DNA of 64,000 nucleotides from Ampullaceana balthica (lineage: Eukaryota > Mollusca > Gastropoda > Lymnaeidae), in assembly GCA_944989445.1 (NCBI GenBank), contig CALYLW010000057.1, positions 1,658,984-1,722,983 on the forward strand, in the 5' to 3' direction. The notes under the pieces were generated by a model, which had not been told where the DNA came from, did no database searches, and worked only from the letters and a program-made list of their open reading frames with translations. This document shows positions 55,386-64,000 of this stretch, piece by piece. How positions within the stretch are numbered: position 1 is the stretch's first letter; every line of letters starts with the position of its first letter. The position numbers and the translations under genes are program-made.

Positions 55386-55905
55386 GGAAATGTATGTACT
55401 CTACTTGTGGCAGTAGCATAATGAGGGAGATATATGTACACTACTTCTGACAGTAGCATAATGAGGGAGATACATGTACACTACTTGTGGCAATAGCATA
55501 ATTGAGGGAGATACATGTAGACTACTTGTGGCAGTAGCATAATGAGGGAGATATATGTACACTACTTCTGACAGTAGCATAATGAGGGAGATACATGTAC
55601 ACTACTTGTGGCAGTAGCATAATGTGGGAGATATATGTACACTACTTCTGACAGTAGCATAATGAGGGAGATACATGTACACTACTTGTGGCAGTAGCAT
55701 AATGAGGGAGATATATGTACTCTACTTGTGGCATTAGCAAAATGAGGGAGATACATGTAGACTACTTGTGGCATTAGCATAATGAGGGAGATATATGTAC
55801 ACTACTTCTGACAGTAGCATAATGAGGGAGATACATGTACACTACTTGTGGCAGTAGCATAATGAGGGAGATATATGTACACTACTTCTGACAGTAGCAT
55901 AATGC
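55386..55905. repeat. 40-bp minisatellite with alternating variants (80-bp higher-order unit)
   Basis: Unit gagggagatacatgtacact-acttgtggcagtagcataat, about 13 copies. Copies alternate between acttgtggcagtag and acttctgacagtag, and between atacatg and atatatg, giving an 80-bp super-repeat over much of the array. Confidence 0.9.
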
Positions 55906-55924
55906 AGTTGAGTGGTAATCATAG

Positions 55925-55939
55925 ATGCTCTCTTACTAA
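55925..55939. repeat. 15-bp target site duplication of the I-group LINE, left copy
   Basis: ATGCTCTCTTACTAA, identical to 60232-60246. Confidence 0.85.
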
Positions 55940-55967
55940 ACTAAACACATATTCTGTAGGCCTGAGA

Positions 55968-56938
55968 CTAGTCTCTTGAGGCCTTGGCTAGTACCTGGGC
56001 AATCTGCTCCATCTGTTGAGCATTGCCATACAACATTGTCTTTACATGGGACTCTTCCGCCTCCCTCACCGCCCGGCGATATCAAGCGCCGGGCAAGACG
56101 TCACCAGGTGTACGACTGTCTCAGGGGCTTGGCTGCAATGACGGCAGTTCGAGTCCCTGTTGTGGTCTAGCCTGTGAAAGTAGGAGTTGGTTGGGCAATG
56201 TTCTGTTCTCATCTGAGTCACCAAACTCTGGTGTTTGCGACTCAGGTTCCACCACTGGTCTGAACGGCTTAGCCTGGGCATGTTAGCGAATACCCCTCTG
56301 GCTGTCGTGTTGTGAGCCCACTCCTGGTACCACTTACTCCGGAAGTGGTCCTTTAGCCAGGTTTTAGCCCCGAGATAAGTGACTGGGGCCTCTGGTTGGG
56401 GCAGTGCTGCACCTGCTTTGGCCAGGGAGTCTGCCTTTTCATTGCCATTAACATTCACGTGGCTCGGGATCCACTGCACGGTTACCTTACCTCCAAGTCT
56501 TTCGAGTCTGCCCACGTCCTCCAAGATGGCGTCAACCAAGTGGGTACTACGCTTCTCACTAGCCAGGACTTCGAGGGCTGATCTCGAGTCACAAAACAGT
56601 ACCGTGTCGAAACCAAAAATTTCCGACCCCTGCAGTGTCCGGTGCACACTTTCCAGGGCCCTGTGTATAGCTTCAAGCTCCGCATCGTAATTCGATGCCA
56701 TAGTCCCACAGGGACCTAGAAGTTCTTCTTTTGGTGGCCCTCCTATTGGGTATAAGATGAGCTCACCATATCCTGCAATTCCTTCACTTGAACTGGCAGA
56801 CCCATCCGTGAACACTTTCACTTGGGTTCCCGCGAACCCTTCTATCGTCTCAAGGGCAGCCGCTTTCTGTATATGTTCAGGGCTGCGTTTCGTCACCGCC
56901 GTGTCAGTCAAAGACAAACGTATTTCGGGCGTGTGCAT
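55968..56938 (-). pseudogene. LINE RNase H domain and C-terminal zinc-knuckle-like region
   Basis: The RNase H catalytic residues can be seen in order: KVFTDGSASSSEG (D), NYDAELEAIHRALE (E), VLFCDSRSALEVL (D), IPSHVNVNGNEKADSLAKAG (H and D). After that a Cys/His cluster, HRLDHNRDSNCRHCSQA..VVHLVTSC, resembles the CCHC-like end of I-group ORF2. The frame ends early (56066) by a frameshift; the likely original end is the TAG at 55968-55970. Confidence 0.85.
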
Positions 56939-59379
56939 TCCGCATAGGGCGGTTTGAGTGGGACACTTATAATTTGTCTTCTATTTCGTGGGGGTTTGAC
57001 GTTCCTATCAAGTTCCGTTACTTGATGCATAAATGAGGAACGTTTCAAACACCCACGTCCGCCCCAGTTGTGCTGCATCTGGTAGCAGGGCTCCCTAAAG
57101 TCTAACCTGCGGTACCTCTCTGCAGTCGTTATGATTGCCTTGTCCCTACGAATATCGAGCGGTTCTACGTTTGAAATAACTTCCACAGCAGCTGTGGGTG
57201 TCGTTCTATATGCGCCACAGATAAATGTTAAGGCCTGGTTCTGGATTCGACCCAGTTTTTCCAATGCCGTTTTGCTGGCAAAGGCTTGGACGGGCATGCT
57301 TTAGTCCATAATCGACCTCACACTACCCAGAAAGAGAGCTCTGAGTGTACTTGCTCCAGCGCCCCAGTTTGTGCATGCAAGCTTTTTCACCAGGTTGAGC
57401 TTAGCGGTAGCCTGGGAGTACAGGTCTTGTATAAAGTTATGCATTTGCACCTTTTGATCCAGTTTGACTCCCAGGTATACCGGTTGTTTGTCCCATTTGA
57501 GCGCCAAATCGTTTATTTTAAGCACTATCTCCTGTTTGAGAATGGTTCTGCCATTAGTGAAAAGGGAATAGACCGTCTTCTCGGTGTTAATTTCCATCTG
57601 CCACCTCTGCATGTACCTACTGATATACGAAAGGTCTCGCTGTAGTAGCTGTTGCAGTCAGTTGGCATCTTTACCGGTGCTCCAGATGACCAAGTCATCT
57701 GCATACATAGCCGCACTGGATTGCAACATTCCAGGGAGGTCGTTGATGAAAGCCAAGAACAGTGTGCAACTGAGTGCTGACCCTTGGGGTAGCCCCTGTT
57801 GCAGCGTTCTCTTATTGGAGGTTTCACTGCCATAAGTTGTTTGGATCGTCCGGTTTGTGAGAAAACCTTGGATCCACCTGTACATGTTGGCAGTTACGCC
57901 TAGGGCTTGTAATTTCAACAACAGACCGGACCTCCAGACCCTATCGTAAGCCTGTCGGAGGTCGAAGAAAATTGCCACAGTATGCATTTTTTTCTGGAGC
58001 CCGTCTGTTATGGACTGCAGAAGACGGAGCACTTGATCAATCGGCTGCTTTCCCTTACGGAAACCAGCCTGATTGATATTCAGACTATTCGTACTTTCCA
58101 AGTACCAATAAAGTCTGGCATTCACCATTCTCTCAGCTACCTTCCCCAAAAACGATGTTAGGGAGATCGGACGGTAGCTGTTTAGGAGTCCTTGACGTTT
58201 ACCTTCTTTAGGAATTGGAACGATGTTAGCGCTCAACCAAGCTCCAGGCATGAGGGCACCCGTGGCCCACGTCCTGTTTATGATATTCAATAGCGAGGAC
58301 ATTGCTATCGTGCCAAGGTTTTTAATCATCTCGTTATTTACTTTGTCCTGTCCTGGTGCCTTGGCGGCTTTGCACTTACTGATCGCCGTTTGCAATTCGG
58401 TCATAGTGAAAGGAGCGGTAAAGACCTCAGCATGCGGTCCCCACTTCTGGGTCTTTTCTCCATGTTTCCTGAGACGGTTCAGGTTACGGCTCTGACTGGT
58501 TTCTTTCTGTTTTAGGCTCACGCTTGCAAAATGCTTATTCAAAGCATCGGCACATTTTGTATCTGTGGTTACAGTGCCTGTGGCCGTTTGCAAGGGGCTC
58601 GGATTTTTCGTTTTCCCCATACCAGAAAGTGAATCAATCAGTTGCCACACCTTTCTTCCGTCTGCCAGGTTAAGTTTACCACACGAACTAACCCATTCTT
58701 CCTTTTTCGCCTTGAGCGTTTCCTCTCGGACTTCAGCAGTTAGCTTATTATAGGCAGCGCGAGCAGCCGCCGTTTTAAGTTTACCTGCTTTTTTCCTTGC
58801 CTTCTTACGTTCACGAACGAGACCCGCCAGCTTTTTGTTCCAGAATGGTCGGAACTTTCGGTGTCTACACGTTCTTGGAATGGATTTCCTAGCCATTGAC
58901 AAAATAACTCCCACGAGGTCGTTATAGGCATTCTCGATTGACTTGGGGTTCTCTGGGTCTTCAGTTGAACCCGCGAGCGTGCTTTCAATCCCGTCACGGA
59001 ATTTTTTCCAGTTGGCTTTGCCGAACAGCCAGTGTCTTCTGGCAAAACGTGCCTTCACCAACTCAATGTCTATTTCAATGAGTATAGGTTTGTGGTCACT
59101 ACCAACTTCCGGCAACACTTTCCATCCTACTTTCGCCTCTAGCTCAGCCGAGACTAGGGTTAGGTCCGGACGTGATAGGGCACTGTTGCCGGTATGAAGT
59201 AGTGTCGGAGCACTATTTTTGTCCTGTAACCTTATTAAGTTGGTAGTAAGCTCGACCTCCTCTAAGTACCGCCCAGAGGCGTTTTTATCGGGATAGCCTA
59301 ATGCTTCAGTATGAGCATTAAAATCCCCTGCAATTACATGGTTCTTAAACATCGTTGTGTTGTGTAAAGGAAGACACAA
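56908..59379 (-). pseudogene. LINE endonuclease C-terminal part and reverse transcriptase
   Basis: Starts within the endonuclease (VIAGDFNAHTEALGYPDKN, GSDHKPILIEI), then the RT fingers and palm: SANIVPIPKEGKR, SYRPISLTSFLGKVAERMV, QAGFRKGKQPIDQVL, FFDLRQAYDRVW, QGLPQGSALSCTLFLAFIND and MYADDLVIW (57694-57705 holds the YADD codons). A TGA at 57658 interrupts the thumb, which resumes (QRWQMEINTEKTVYSLFTN) to a further stop at 57301. SMPVQAFASKTALEKLG and the rest run to 56908. All catalytic RT motifs are preserved, so the stops are probably recent. Confidence 0.9.
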
Positions 59380-59464
59380 CGTGTTTCTCGCGGTGTTGTA
59401 AATATTGGAAATGGTAAACGTTTTACCAGATTTAGTGACGCTGAGTGTCAGGGTGTCTGTACCG

Positions 59465-59908
59465 CTAAGTACTTTGCTCTCTACAATCTCCGCTGTGAGG
59501 TTGTTTTTTTACTAAAGTAACCAGGCCTCTGCAATTTTTGCATGCACAGCGATATACTGAGTAACCCGTAATGTGCAATGGGTTCTTTTTCAGCAGAGTT
59601 TCTTGCAAAAGAGCAACGTCCACCATCTGCTCGTGGAGCAGCTTAGTTATTTCGGTTATCTTGCCCCTGACACCGCAGCAATTAAGTTGTAAAATGGATA
59701 GGTTTTCGGGGAGCTGAACCCTGGCAGCTAGCCTCTCCGGGCTTGCAGTAATACGTACGCCTCGTGTCGTCCTGATCCCCGTTGCCGACACAGAGGGGAG
59801 GGTCCGTAGTCCTCCCATGATTAAGACAATCTTGAGGTTTTCCAGCCATATTGAATGAATGAAGTGGGCGCATTTTCTTACCTTTTCCCGGTCCGTATAT
59901 GTTGTCAT
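59465..59908 (-). pseudogene. LINE endonuclease N-terminal part
   Basis: Contains LSILQLNCCGVRGKITEI and VALLQETLL, the N and E motifs of APE-type endonucleases, then GYSVYRCACKNCRGLVTLVKK. The frame is lost in a run of seven T (59504-59510), and the continuation is found in the adjacent frame. About 60 aa precede the endonuclease with no similarity I recognise. Confidence 0.85.
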
Positions 59909-60087
59909 ACCCGAACCTTTGCCCTGGGAACTAGACTAGTGAGTCGAGTCCTTTCACTACGCCACTCATGCGTGGTTTTGTGAGTCTGTTGCTTAAAGCA
60001 AGGATTCCTTACAGACATGGTTTGACGGTGTGCGTCAGGGTTGTTGGTTTCAGGTGCAGACAGTTCCACACCTTACTCGTGTCCCGG

Positions 60088-60227
60088 GCCGCGTAGAGGC
60101 CAACCCTTTCCGTAGAGGCCAACCCTTTCCGTAGAGGCCAACCCTTTCCGTAGAGGCCAACCCTTTCCGTAGAGGCCAACCCTTTCCGTAGAGGCCAACC
60201 CTTTCCGTAGAGGCCAACCCTTTCCGG
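60088..60227. repeat. 19-bp tandem repeat, about 7 units, at the LINE 5' end
   Basis: cgtagaggccaaccctttc repeated almost exactly. Because it lies just inside the target duplication, it is part of the LINE 5' UTR and may be an internal promoter array (inference). Confidence 0.9.
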
Positions 60228-60231
60228 AGAC

Positions 60232-60246
60232 ATGCTCTCTTACTAA
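60232..60246. repeat. 15-bp target site duplication of the I-group LINE, right copy
   Basis: ATGCTCTCTTACTAA, identical to 55925-55939. Confidence 0.85.
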
Positions 60247-60253
60247 TAGATTC

Positions 60254-60735
60254 TGTCAGGGTATGAGAATCACTGCGAATGATTGTTGTGAGATTGTTGT
60301 GAGATTGTTGTGAGCCAGTGTGTGAGTCGGCTCAAGGCGTGCGTGACAAGAGTTCACTTGTGAATAATGATGTAATTGTATTCACCCGGTATGCAAGTTA
60401 GAGAGCCGTGTTGTGGATAAATAGTGGGTGTGTGACAGAGAGGAGAGAGACGTATGAAGACCGGCGAGTGCGGAGGTCCATAGCCCTTCTTAGGGCTGGA
60501 CATTTAGTATAGAATCGATGGAGTGATCGAGTGTAGTTCGACTAGCTGGTAACACATCGAGGTGTGCTCGAGGTTACAGCAAAGTGTACGCACTTAGGAG
60601 TAAGGTCCTTGTGAAAGATTACGTTTGTGTACCTGAAGCTATTGATGTACATATGTTGCTGACTAATAAAGATTATATGATCCATTGACAAGAGTCGAGA
60701 CTTGTCTCCTTTTATCCAGAACCCAGAACGCAACA
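60254..60735 (+). mobile_element. 5' LTR of a Gypsy-class (Gmr1-like) retrotransposon
   Basis: Begins TGTCAGGGTATGAG and ends CGCAACA, so it has the TG...CA form with TGT/ACA ends. Inside are a TATA-like ggataaatag (about 60415-60424) and AATAAA at 60665-60670, in the right order for U3-R-U5. The 3' LTR lies outside the window, so the boundaries are inferred. Confidence 0.6.
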
Positions 60736-60736
60736 T

Positions 60737-60754
60737 TGGGGTCACGTCCGAGGA
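60737..60754 (+). other. Putative primer-binding site
   Basis: TGGGGTCACGTCCGAGGA directly follows the LTR end with a one-base spacer. It begins TGG, as needed to pair with a tRNA 3' CCA end. The tRNA was not identified. Confidence 0.45.
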
Positions 60755-60859
60755 ATTTCTGGAGGCTCTTGTGGATGGTACGTCAAGTCACAGCATCTAA
60801 GTGAGACAGCGTCGACGGGCTTTTCAACGTGTCCAGGCCGTCGGATAGTTGGTGTCCAG

Positions 60860-61200
60860 GGTCCTGAGTGTGTCGGTGAATGATTTCCTGACAACAAGTC
60901 ATCCACCTTATCGTTCGCCTGAGTGTGACAGTGAACGACTGCCAGACAACAAGGCATCCGCCTTACCGATCGTGTCCAGAGTCCCGAGGAGTGTGCCGGT
61001 GAACGGCTGTCCCGACAACAAGGCATCCGCCTCAGCGTTTGTGTACAGAGTTCGGAACGACTATCCGACAACAAGGCATCTGCCTCATCGTCGTGTCCAG
61101 AGACTGGGGTGTGTCAGTGAACGATTATCCGACAACAAGGCATCCGCCTCATCGTTGTGTCCAGAGACCGGAGCGTGTCGGTGAACGACCGTCAACAATG
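60860..61200 (+). repeat. Diverged tandem repeat of about 62-66 bp in the retrotransposon leader
   Basis: About five units of the form gtgtcggtgaacgactgtcc, gacaacaaggcatccgcctc, atcgttgtgtccagag. They lie between the primer-binding site and gag and might serve in packaging or translation; this is speculation. Confidence 0.75.
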
Positions 61201-61446
61201 CACCCACTCGAACAGATTCCAGTATACAGTGTGTTGGACTATCCGTGAGAATATTGCTGGAAAGTATCATTGTGCTACAAGGATAACTGTTTTACGTTAG
61301 AATTCTATGGACACGTAATTGTGTTGTGTTTGTAATTCTGTAAATCCAGGCAAGTAATCATTTAAAATTTGATAAATAATTTTTTTCCCTTTTTTCCCCC
61401 TTCTATATATGACACTATAACTATTGTAAGTTATTGTAAAAGTAGA

Positions 61447-62559
61447 ATGGAAACTAGAAGCCACAGTAAGAGTATAAACATGGACGAGAAATTAGAGTCG
61501 TTTAAAAAAGAAGGGGGAAAACTTGCACTCAGAGGGGAGAAACTAGAAGAATATGTGAGAGATCAATGGAAAGAATTTCAAACACGGGAAAGGTTAAGGG
61601 AACAGAGAGATTATGACGAGAGACAGAGACAGAAAGACGAACAAAAGGTCAAGGAACAGAGAGAGTATGACGAGAAACAGAGACAGAAAGAAAGGGAGCA
61701 CGAATTGAAATTGGCAGAAATTAAAAGGAAAGACGTAACTGAACTGGACATGACAGGCCACTCGAGAGAAAACAAAGACCTTCGACAAATATTAAAAAAT
61801 TTGCAAAAATTCGACGGGTCCCAAGAACTCGACGAATATGTGGCGACATTCGAACATGTAGTGACTCAGGCGAAAGTGCCAAAAAGTCAATGGCTGATAG
61901 AGCTACAAGTAAGGCTAACGGTTGAGTTACAATCATTCTTAATGACGGAAGACGTTAGGACAAAACTGCATGATTATGACACTGTCAAGCGACTCCTTTT
62001 GCAACATGCAGGATTTAATGGGGAGAAGTACAGGGAAGCGTGGAATAGACTAGCACCGGAGAGTAATAATTTTAGATTATTTCACTCAAAATTGGTTAGA
62101 AGTTTAGACAATTGGGTGGCCAGTACAAAAACAGAGAGAACATTTGAGGGGTTGAGGGATTTATTATGTAGAAACAAGTTATTATTGAACATGAATGAAG
62201 AGGCTGTTAAATGCATCCTAATGAATAATGCCCCCAAATGTGAGGACGTACTGACACAAATTGACCATATAAAGTCGGCAGGACAAGGACAACTAAGTAG
62301 AAAAGTCAATACACAGCCACTGGTAGGAGGTGTGGCGGAACATAGGGGTGAATATGGAGGCAAGTCTAGAAGTCGCTCGACGGAGGGCCGAGTAATGGGT
62401 GCATGTTTTAACTGTGGTCAGAGGGGTCACATAATGGCCAACTGTCGACAGAAATGGGCCAATAATAGGATGCCTGCGAAGGGAAATCAGTATAAAAACT
62501 CAGACCAGAAATCTAGCTATAATGGAAATAAGTATCCATGGTACAGCCAGGATAGATGA
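61447..62559 (+). CDS. gag: Gag of a Gmr1-like Gypsy retrotransposon
   Basis: ATG 61447 (METRSHSKSINMDEKLESF) is chosen over the upstream in-frame ATG 61369, whose N-terminal extension looks like leader sequence. It encodes 370 aa. Residues about 35-105 are a charged coiled coil (REQRDYDERQRQ). Residues about 115-290 are a capsid-like region whose second half (HDYDTVKRLLLQHAGFNGEK, FHSKLVRSLDNWV, FEGLRDLLCRNKLL) resembles the SCAN domain; that domain is known to derive from the capsid of Gmr1-like Gypsy elements. Residues 320-333 are a CCHC zinc knuckle (CFNCGQRGHIMANC). The frame ends TGA at 62557-62559 followed by CTA, and pol continues in the same frame. Gag packages the element RNA in cytoplasmic particles. 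Confidence 0.88.
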   Translation: METRSHSKSINMDEKLESFKKEGGKLALRGEKLEEYVRDQWKEFQTRERLREQRDYDERQRQKDEQKVKEQREYDEKQRQKEREHELKLAEIKRKDVTELDMTGHSRENKDLRQILKNLQKFDGSQELDEYVATFEHVVTQAKVPKSQWLIELQVRLTVELQSFLMTEDVRTKLHDYDTVKRLLLQHAGFNGEKYREAWNRLAPESNNFRLFHSKLVRSLDNWVASTKTERTFEGLRDLLCRNKLLLNMNEEAVKCILMNNAPKCEDVLTQIDHIKSAGQGQLSRKVNTQPLVGGVAEHRGEYGGKSRSRSTEGRVMGACFNCGQRGHIMANCRQKWANNRMPAKGNQYKNSDQKSSYNGNKYPWYSQDR

Positions 62560-64000
62560 CTAAGCAAAGATTGCAAACAGGGCCGTACTATACAGTGGCA
62601 GGGGTATAAACCTAGAAAAGGGTGGCAGTCTCGCAATACGCAATGCGTGGGGAGTATGAACGATATTTTTAGAAAGTCCACGGGTAGGTTAAATGTCGAA
62701 AAATGCTTGTTGTTAGGGAAGGAAGCTTCTCTTCTTAGAGACACCGGCTGTACAATCGTAGGGTGCAGAAAGAGTTTAATACCAAAAAAATACAGGACTG
62801 ATCAGACCTTTACAGTTAAACTTATCGATGGGACAATAAAAACGTTTGAAACTGCTATAGTAGACATTAAAACCCCTTATCTCTGCGGTAGATTTTTGTC
62901 CGCCCTTTTTGAAGATCCGATAACAGATGTGATTTTAGGAAATGTTAGATCAGACGAGGACACACCATTCCATCACGGTAACGTAGTTACCAGGGCCCAG
63001 AATAAACGAAATAAAGGGGGAGGACCACAAATGAAAACGGTGATTAGTACAATCCCAAAAATATTTGAACACATCAATTTAGCTGAGGAGCAGGCAAAGG
63101 ATAGTGGACTAAATAAACTATGGCAAAAAGCTAAAAGTCAGAGGGTGGAAAGCACCAAACAAGGAATAATAACGTTTGAAATAAACAATAATATACTGTA
63201 CAGGATATTTATTTCTAAAATAGATAACAGTGTTGAAAAAAAATTGGTGATTCCGAAACCATACCGACGATTAGTCTTAGAAACGGCTCATACAACAGCA
63301 TTAGCCGGACACATGTCAGTCAGAAGAACCAAATACAGAATTTTTTCTCAGTATTTCTGGCCACGTATGAGCATAGATATCAAAGAATTCATTAAGTCTT
63401 GCCCTATTTGCCAAAAAGCACGTCCACCGGGGAGCATAAAACCCATTGAGTTAGGTCAAATGGAAGTGATCGGAACACCATTTCAGAAGGTTGCTATTGA
63501 TATCGTAGGGCCATTACAATTAAGTGACAATAGGAATAGATATATCCTTACGTTGGTAGATATGGCTACTCGTTGGCCTGAGGCTATTGCGCTAAAAAAT
63601 ATAACAACACAAGACGTTTATGAGGCCCTATTAACAATATTCTCTAGAATGGGATTCCCTGAAGAGATCCTGTCAGATAACGGGCCCCAGTTCTCCTCCG
63701 ATATGTACAAACAGGTGTGTGAATTGTTTAACATAAAATCCAGTCACTCTTCTATTTACCACCCACAGTCTAACGGGATGGTGGAAAGATTAAATGGCAC
63801 CCTAAAAAGCATGTTAAGAAAAGTGGCAGATGAGGAACCCAACAATTGGGATAGATTTTTGCCGGCAATTTTGTTTGCATATCGGGAAGTTCCGAACGAG
63901 ACAACGGCAATGTCTCCTTATGAACTCCTCTTCGGGCGAAAAGTGAGAGGACCAATGTCAATTTTAAGGAAAATACTGACAAATGAAAATACGACAGAGG
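62560..64000 (+). CDS. pol: Pol, 5' part: protease then integrase (Gmr1-like order), runs off the window
   Basis: An open frame, in phase with gag beyond its TGA, reaches the end of the window with no stop (480 codons). The aspartic protease has LLRDTGCTIVG (D-T-G, GAC at 62740) and ITDVILGN. About 70 aa later comes the integrase: an HHCC zinc finger (AHTTALAGH ... CPICQK), then the catalytic core IDIVGP (about 63499), LSDNGPQFSS (about 63676) and MVERLNGTLKS (about 63783), with D-to-E spacing of about 35 residues. It continues AILFAYREVPNETTAMSPYE and LLFGRKVRGPM. No reverse transcriptase or RNase H lies between protease and integrase. In ordinary Ty3/Gypsy they would; in the Gmr1-like clade integrase precedes RT. 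RT is thus expected beyond 64000. First ATG in the frame is 62656. The frame is intact, so the copy is young. Confidence 0.85.

Larger units (their letters stand above)
55940..60231 (-). mobile_element. I-group non-LTR retrotransposon (LINE) with EN, RT and RNase H, inactive
   Basis: A 4.3-kb insertion flanked by 15-bp duplications (55925-55939, 60232-60246), read on the minus strand. The 5' end is an array of 19-bp repeats (60088-60227). Then come the endonuclease (59908-59465), reverse transcriptase (59379 to about 57301) and RNase H (56938 to about 56066). The 3' UTR is only about 30 bp and ends without polyA. RNase H in ORF2 is a mark of the I superfamily (I, Nimb, Ingi). No separate ORF1 is visible. 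Lesions: frameshift at about 59505, TGA at 57658, stop at 57301, frameshifts at about 56935 and 56070. Confidence 0.85.

Noticed and set aside
55976..57645. Plus-strand ORFs opposite the LINE
   Set aside because: They are antisense shadows of the RNase H and RT coding sequence.

Overview
This window is eukaryotic and animal-like. It is AT-rich, its genes are split by GT-AG introns, and it is packed with transposons, tRNA-derived SINEs and minisatellites. The tandem-repeat galectin, the I-group LINE with RNase H and the PR-IN-ordered Gypsy element fit an invertebrate, most likely a mollusc. That assignment is inference; no species marker is visible.

Layout. (1) 1-18.1 kb: a two-CRD galectin gene on the + strand. 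At least ten exons can be joined in a consistent phase. Its introns hold a hAT transposon with an 8-bp target duplication (7267-10079), several MITE families, LINE and SINE fragments, and a 20-bp minisatellite of about 48 units. (2) 18.1-24.5 kb: non-genic, with nested MITEs, a 23-bp minisatellite split by a SINE, a second SINE, and an element with 66-bp inverted ends. (3) 24.5-36 kb: a minus-strand Cys-rich ORF faces a plus-strand modular gene. That gene has three copies of an unrecognised module of about 100 aa, a coiled coil, and exons for an FRG1-like beta-trefoil. One of its introns carries a SINE whose middle has expanded into about 69 copies of a 39-bp unit, which is open in several frames on both strands. 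(4) 36.6-42.8 kb: a dead gene with the same module and coiled coil joined to a transposase-like protein. It is broken by a hAT element, an antisense SINE, a minisatellite born from its own coding sequence, and stop codons. (5) 46-55.2 kb: further modules and a second copy of the coiled coil plus FRG1-like exons, part of a duplication of about 8-9 kb. (6) 53.5-55.1 kb: a LINE 3' end interrupted by a third hAT element. (7) 55.9-60.2 kb: a full insertion of an I-group LINE (minus strand) with 15-bp target duplications. (8) 60.25-64 kb: the 5' part of a Gypsy-class LTR retrotransposon, with protease directly followed by integrase as in the Gmr1-like clade. It runs off the window.

How the parts relate. 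The galectin is the only clearly conventional host gene. The most notable feature is the local family at 25-51 kb: one N-terminal module and coiled coil is joined in one copy to a transposase-like protein and in two copies to an FRG1-like trefoil. This suggests exon sharing between a mobile element and a host gene, followed by segmental duplication. The abundant SINE and one LINE family share the same 3' tail, which ends in GATAA repeats, so that LINE probably mobilised the SINE. All functions are read from sequence patterns; nothing was searched.
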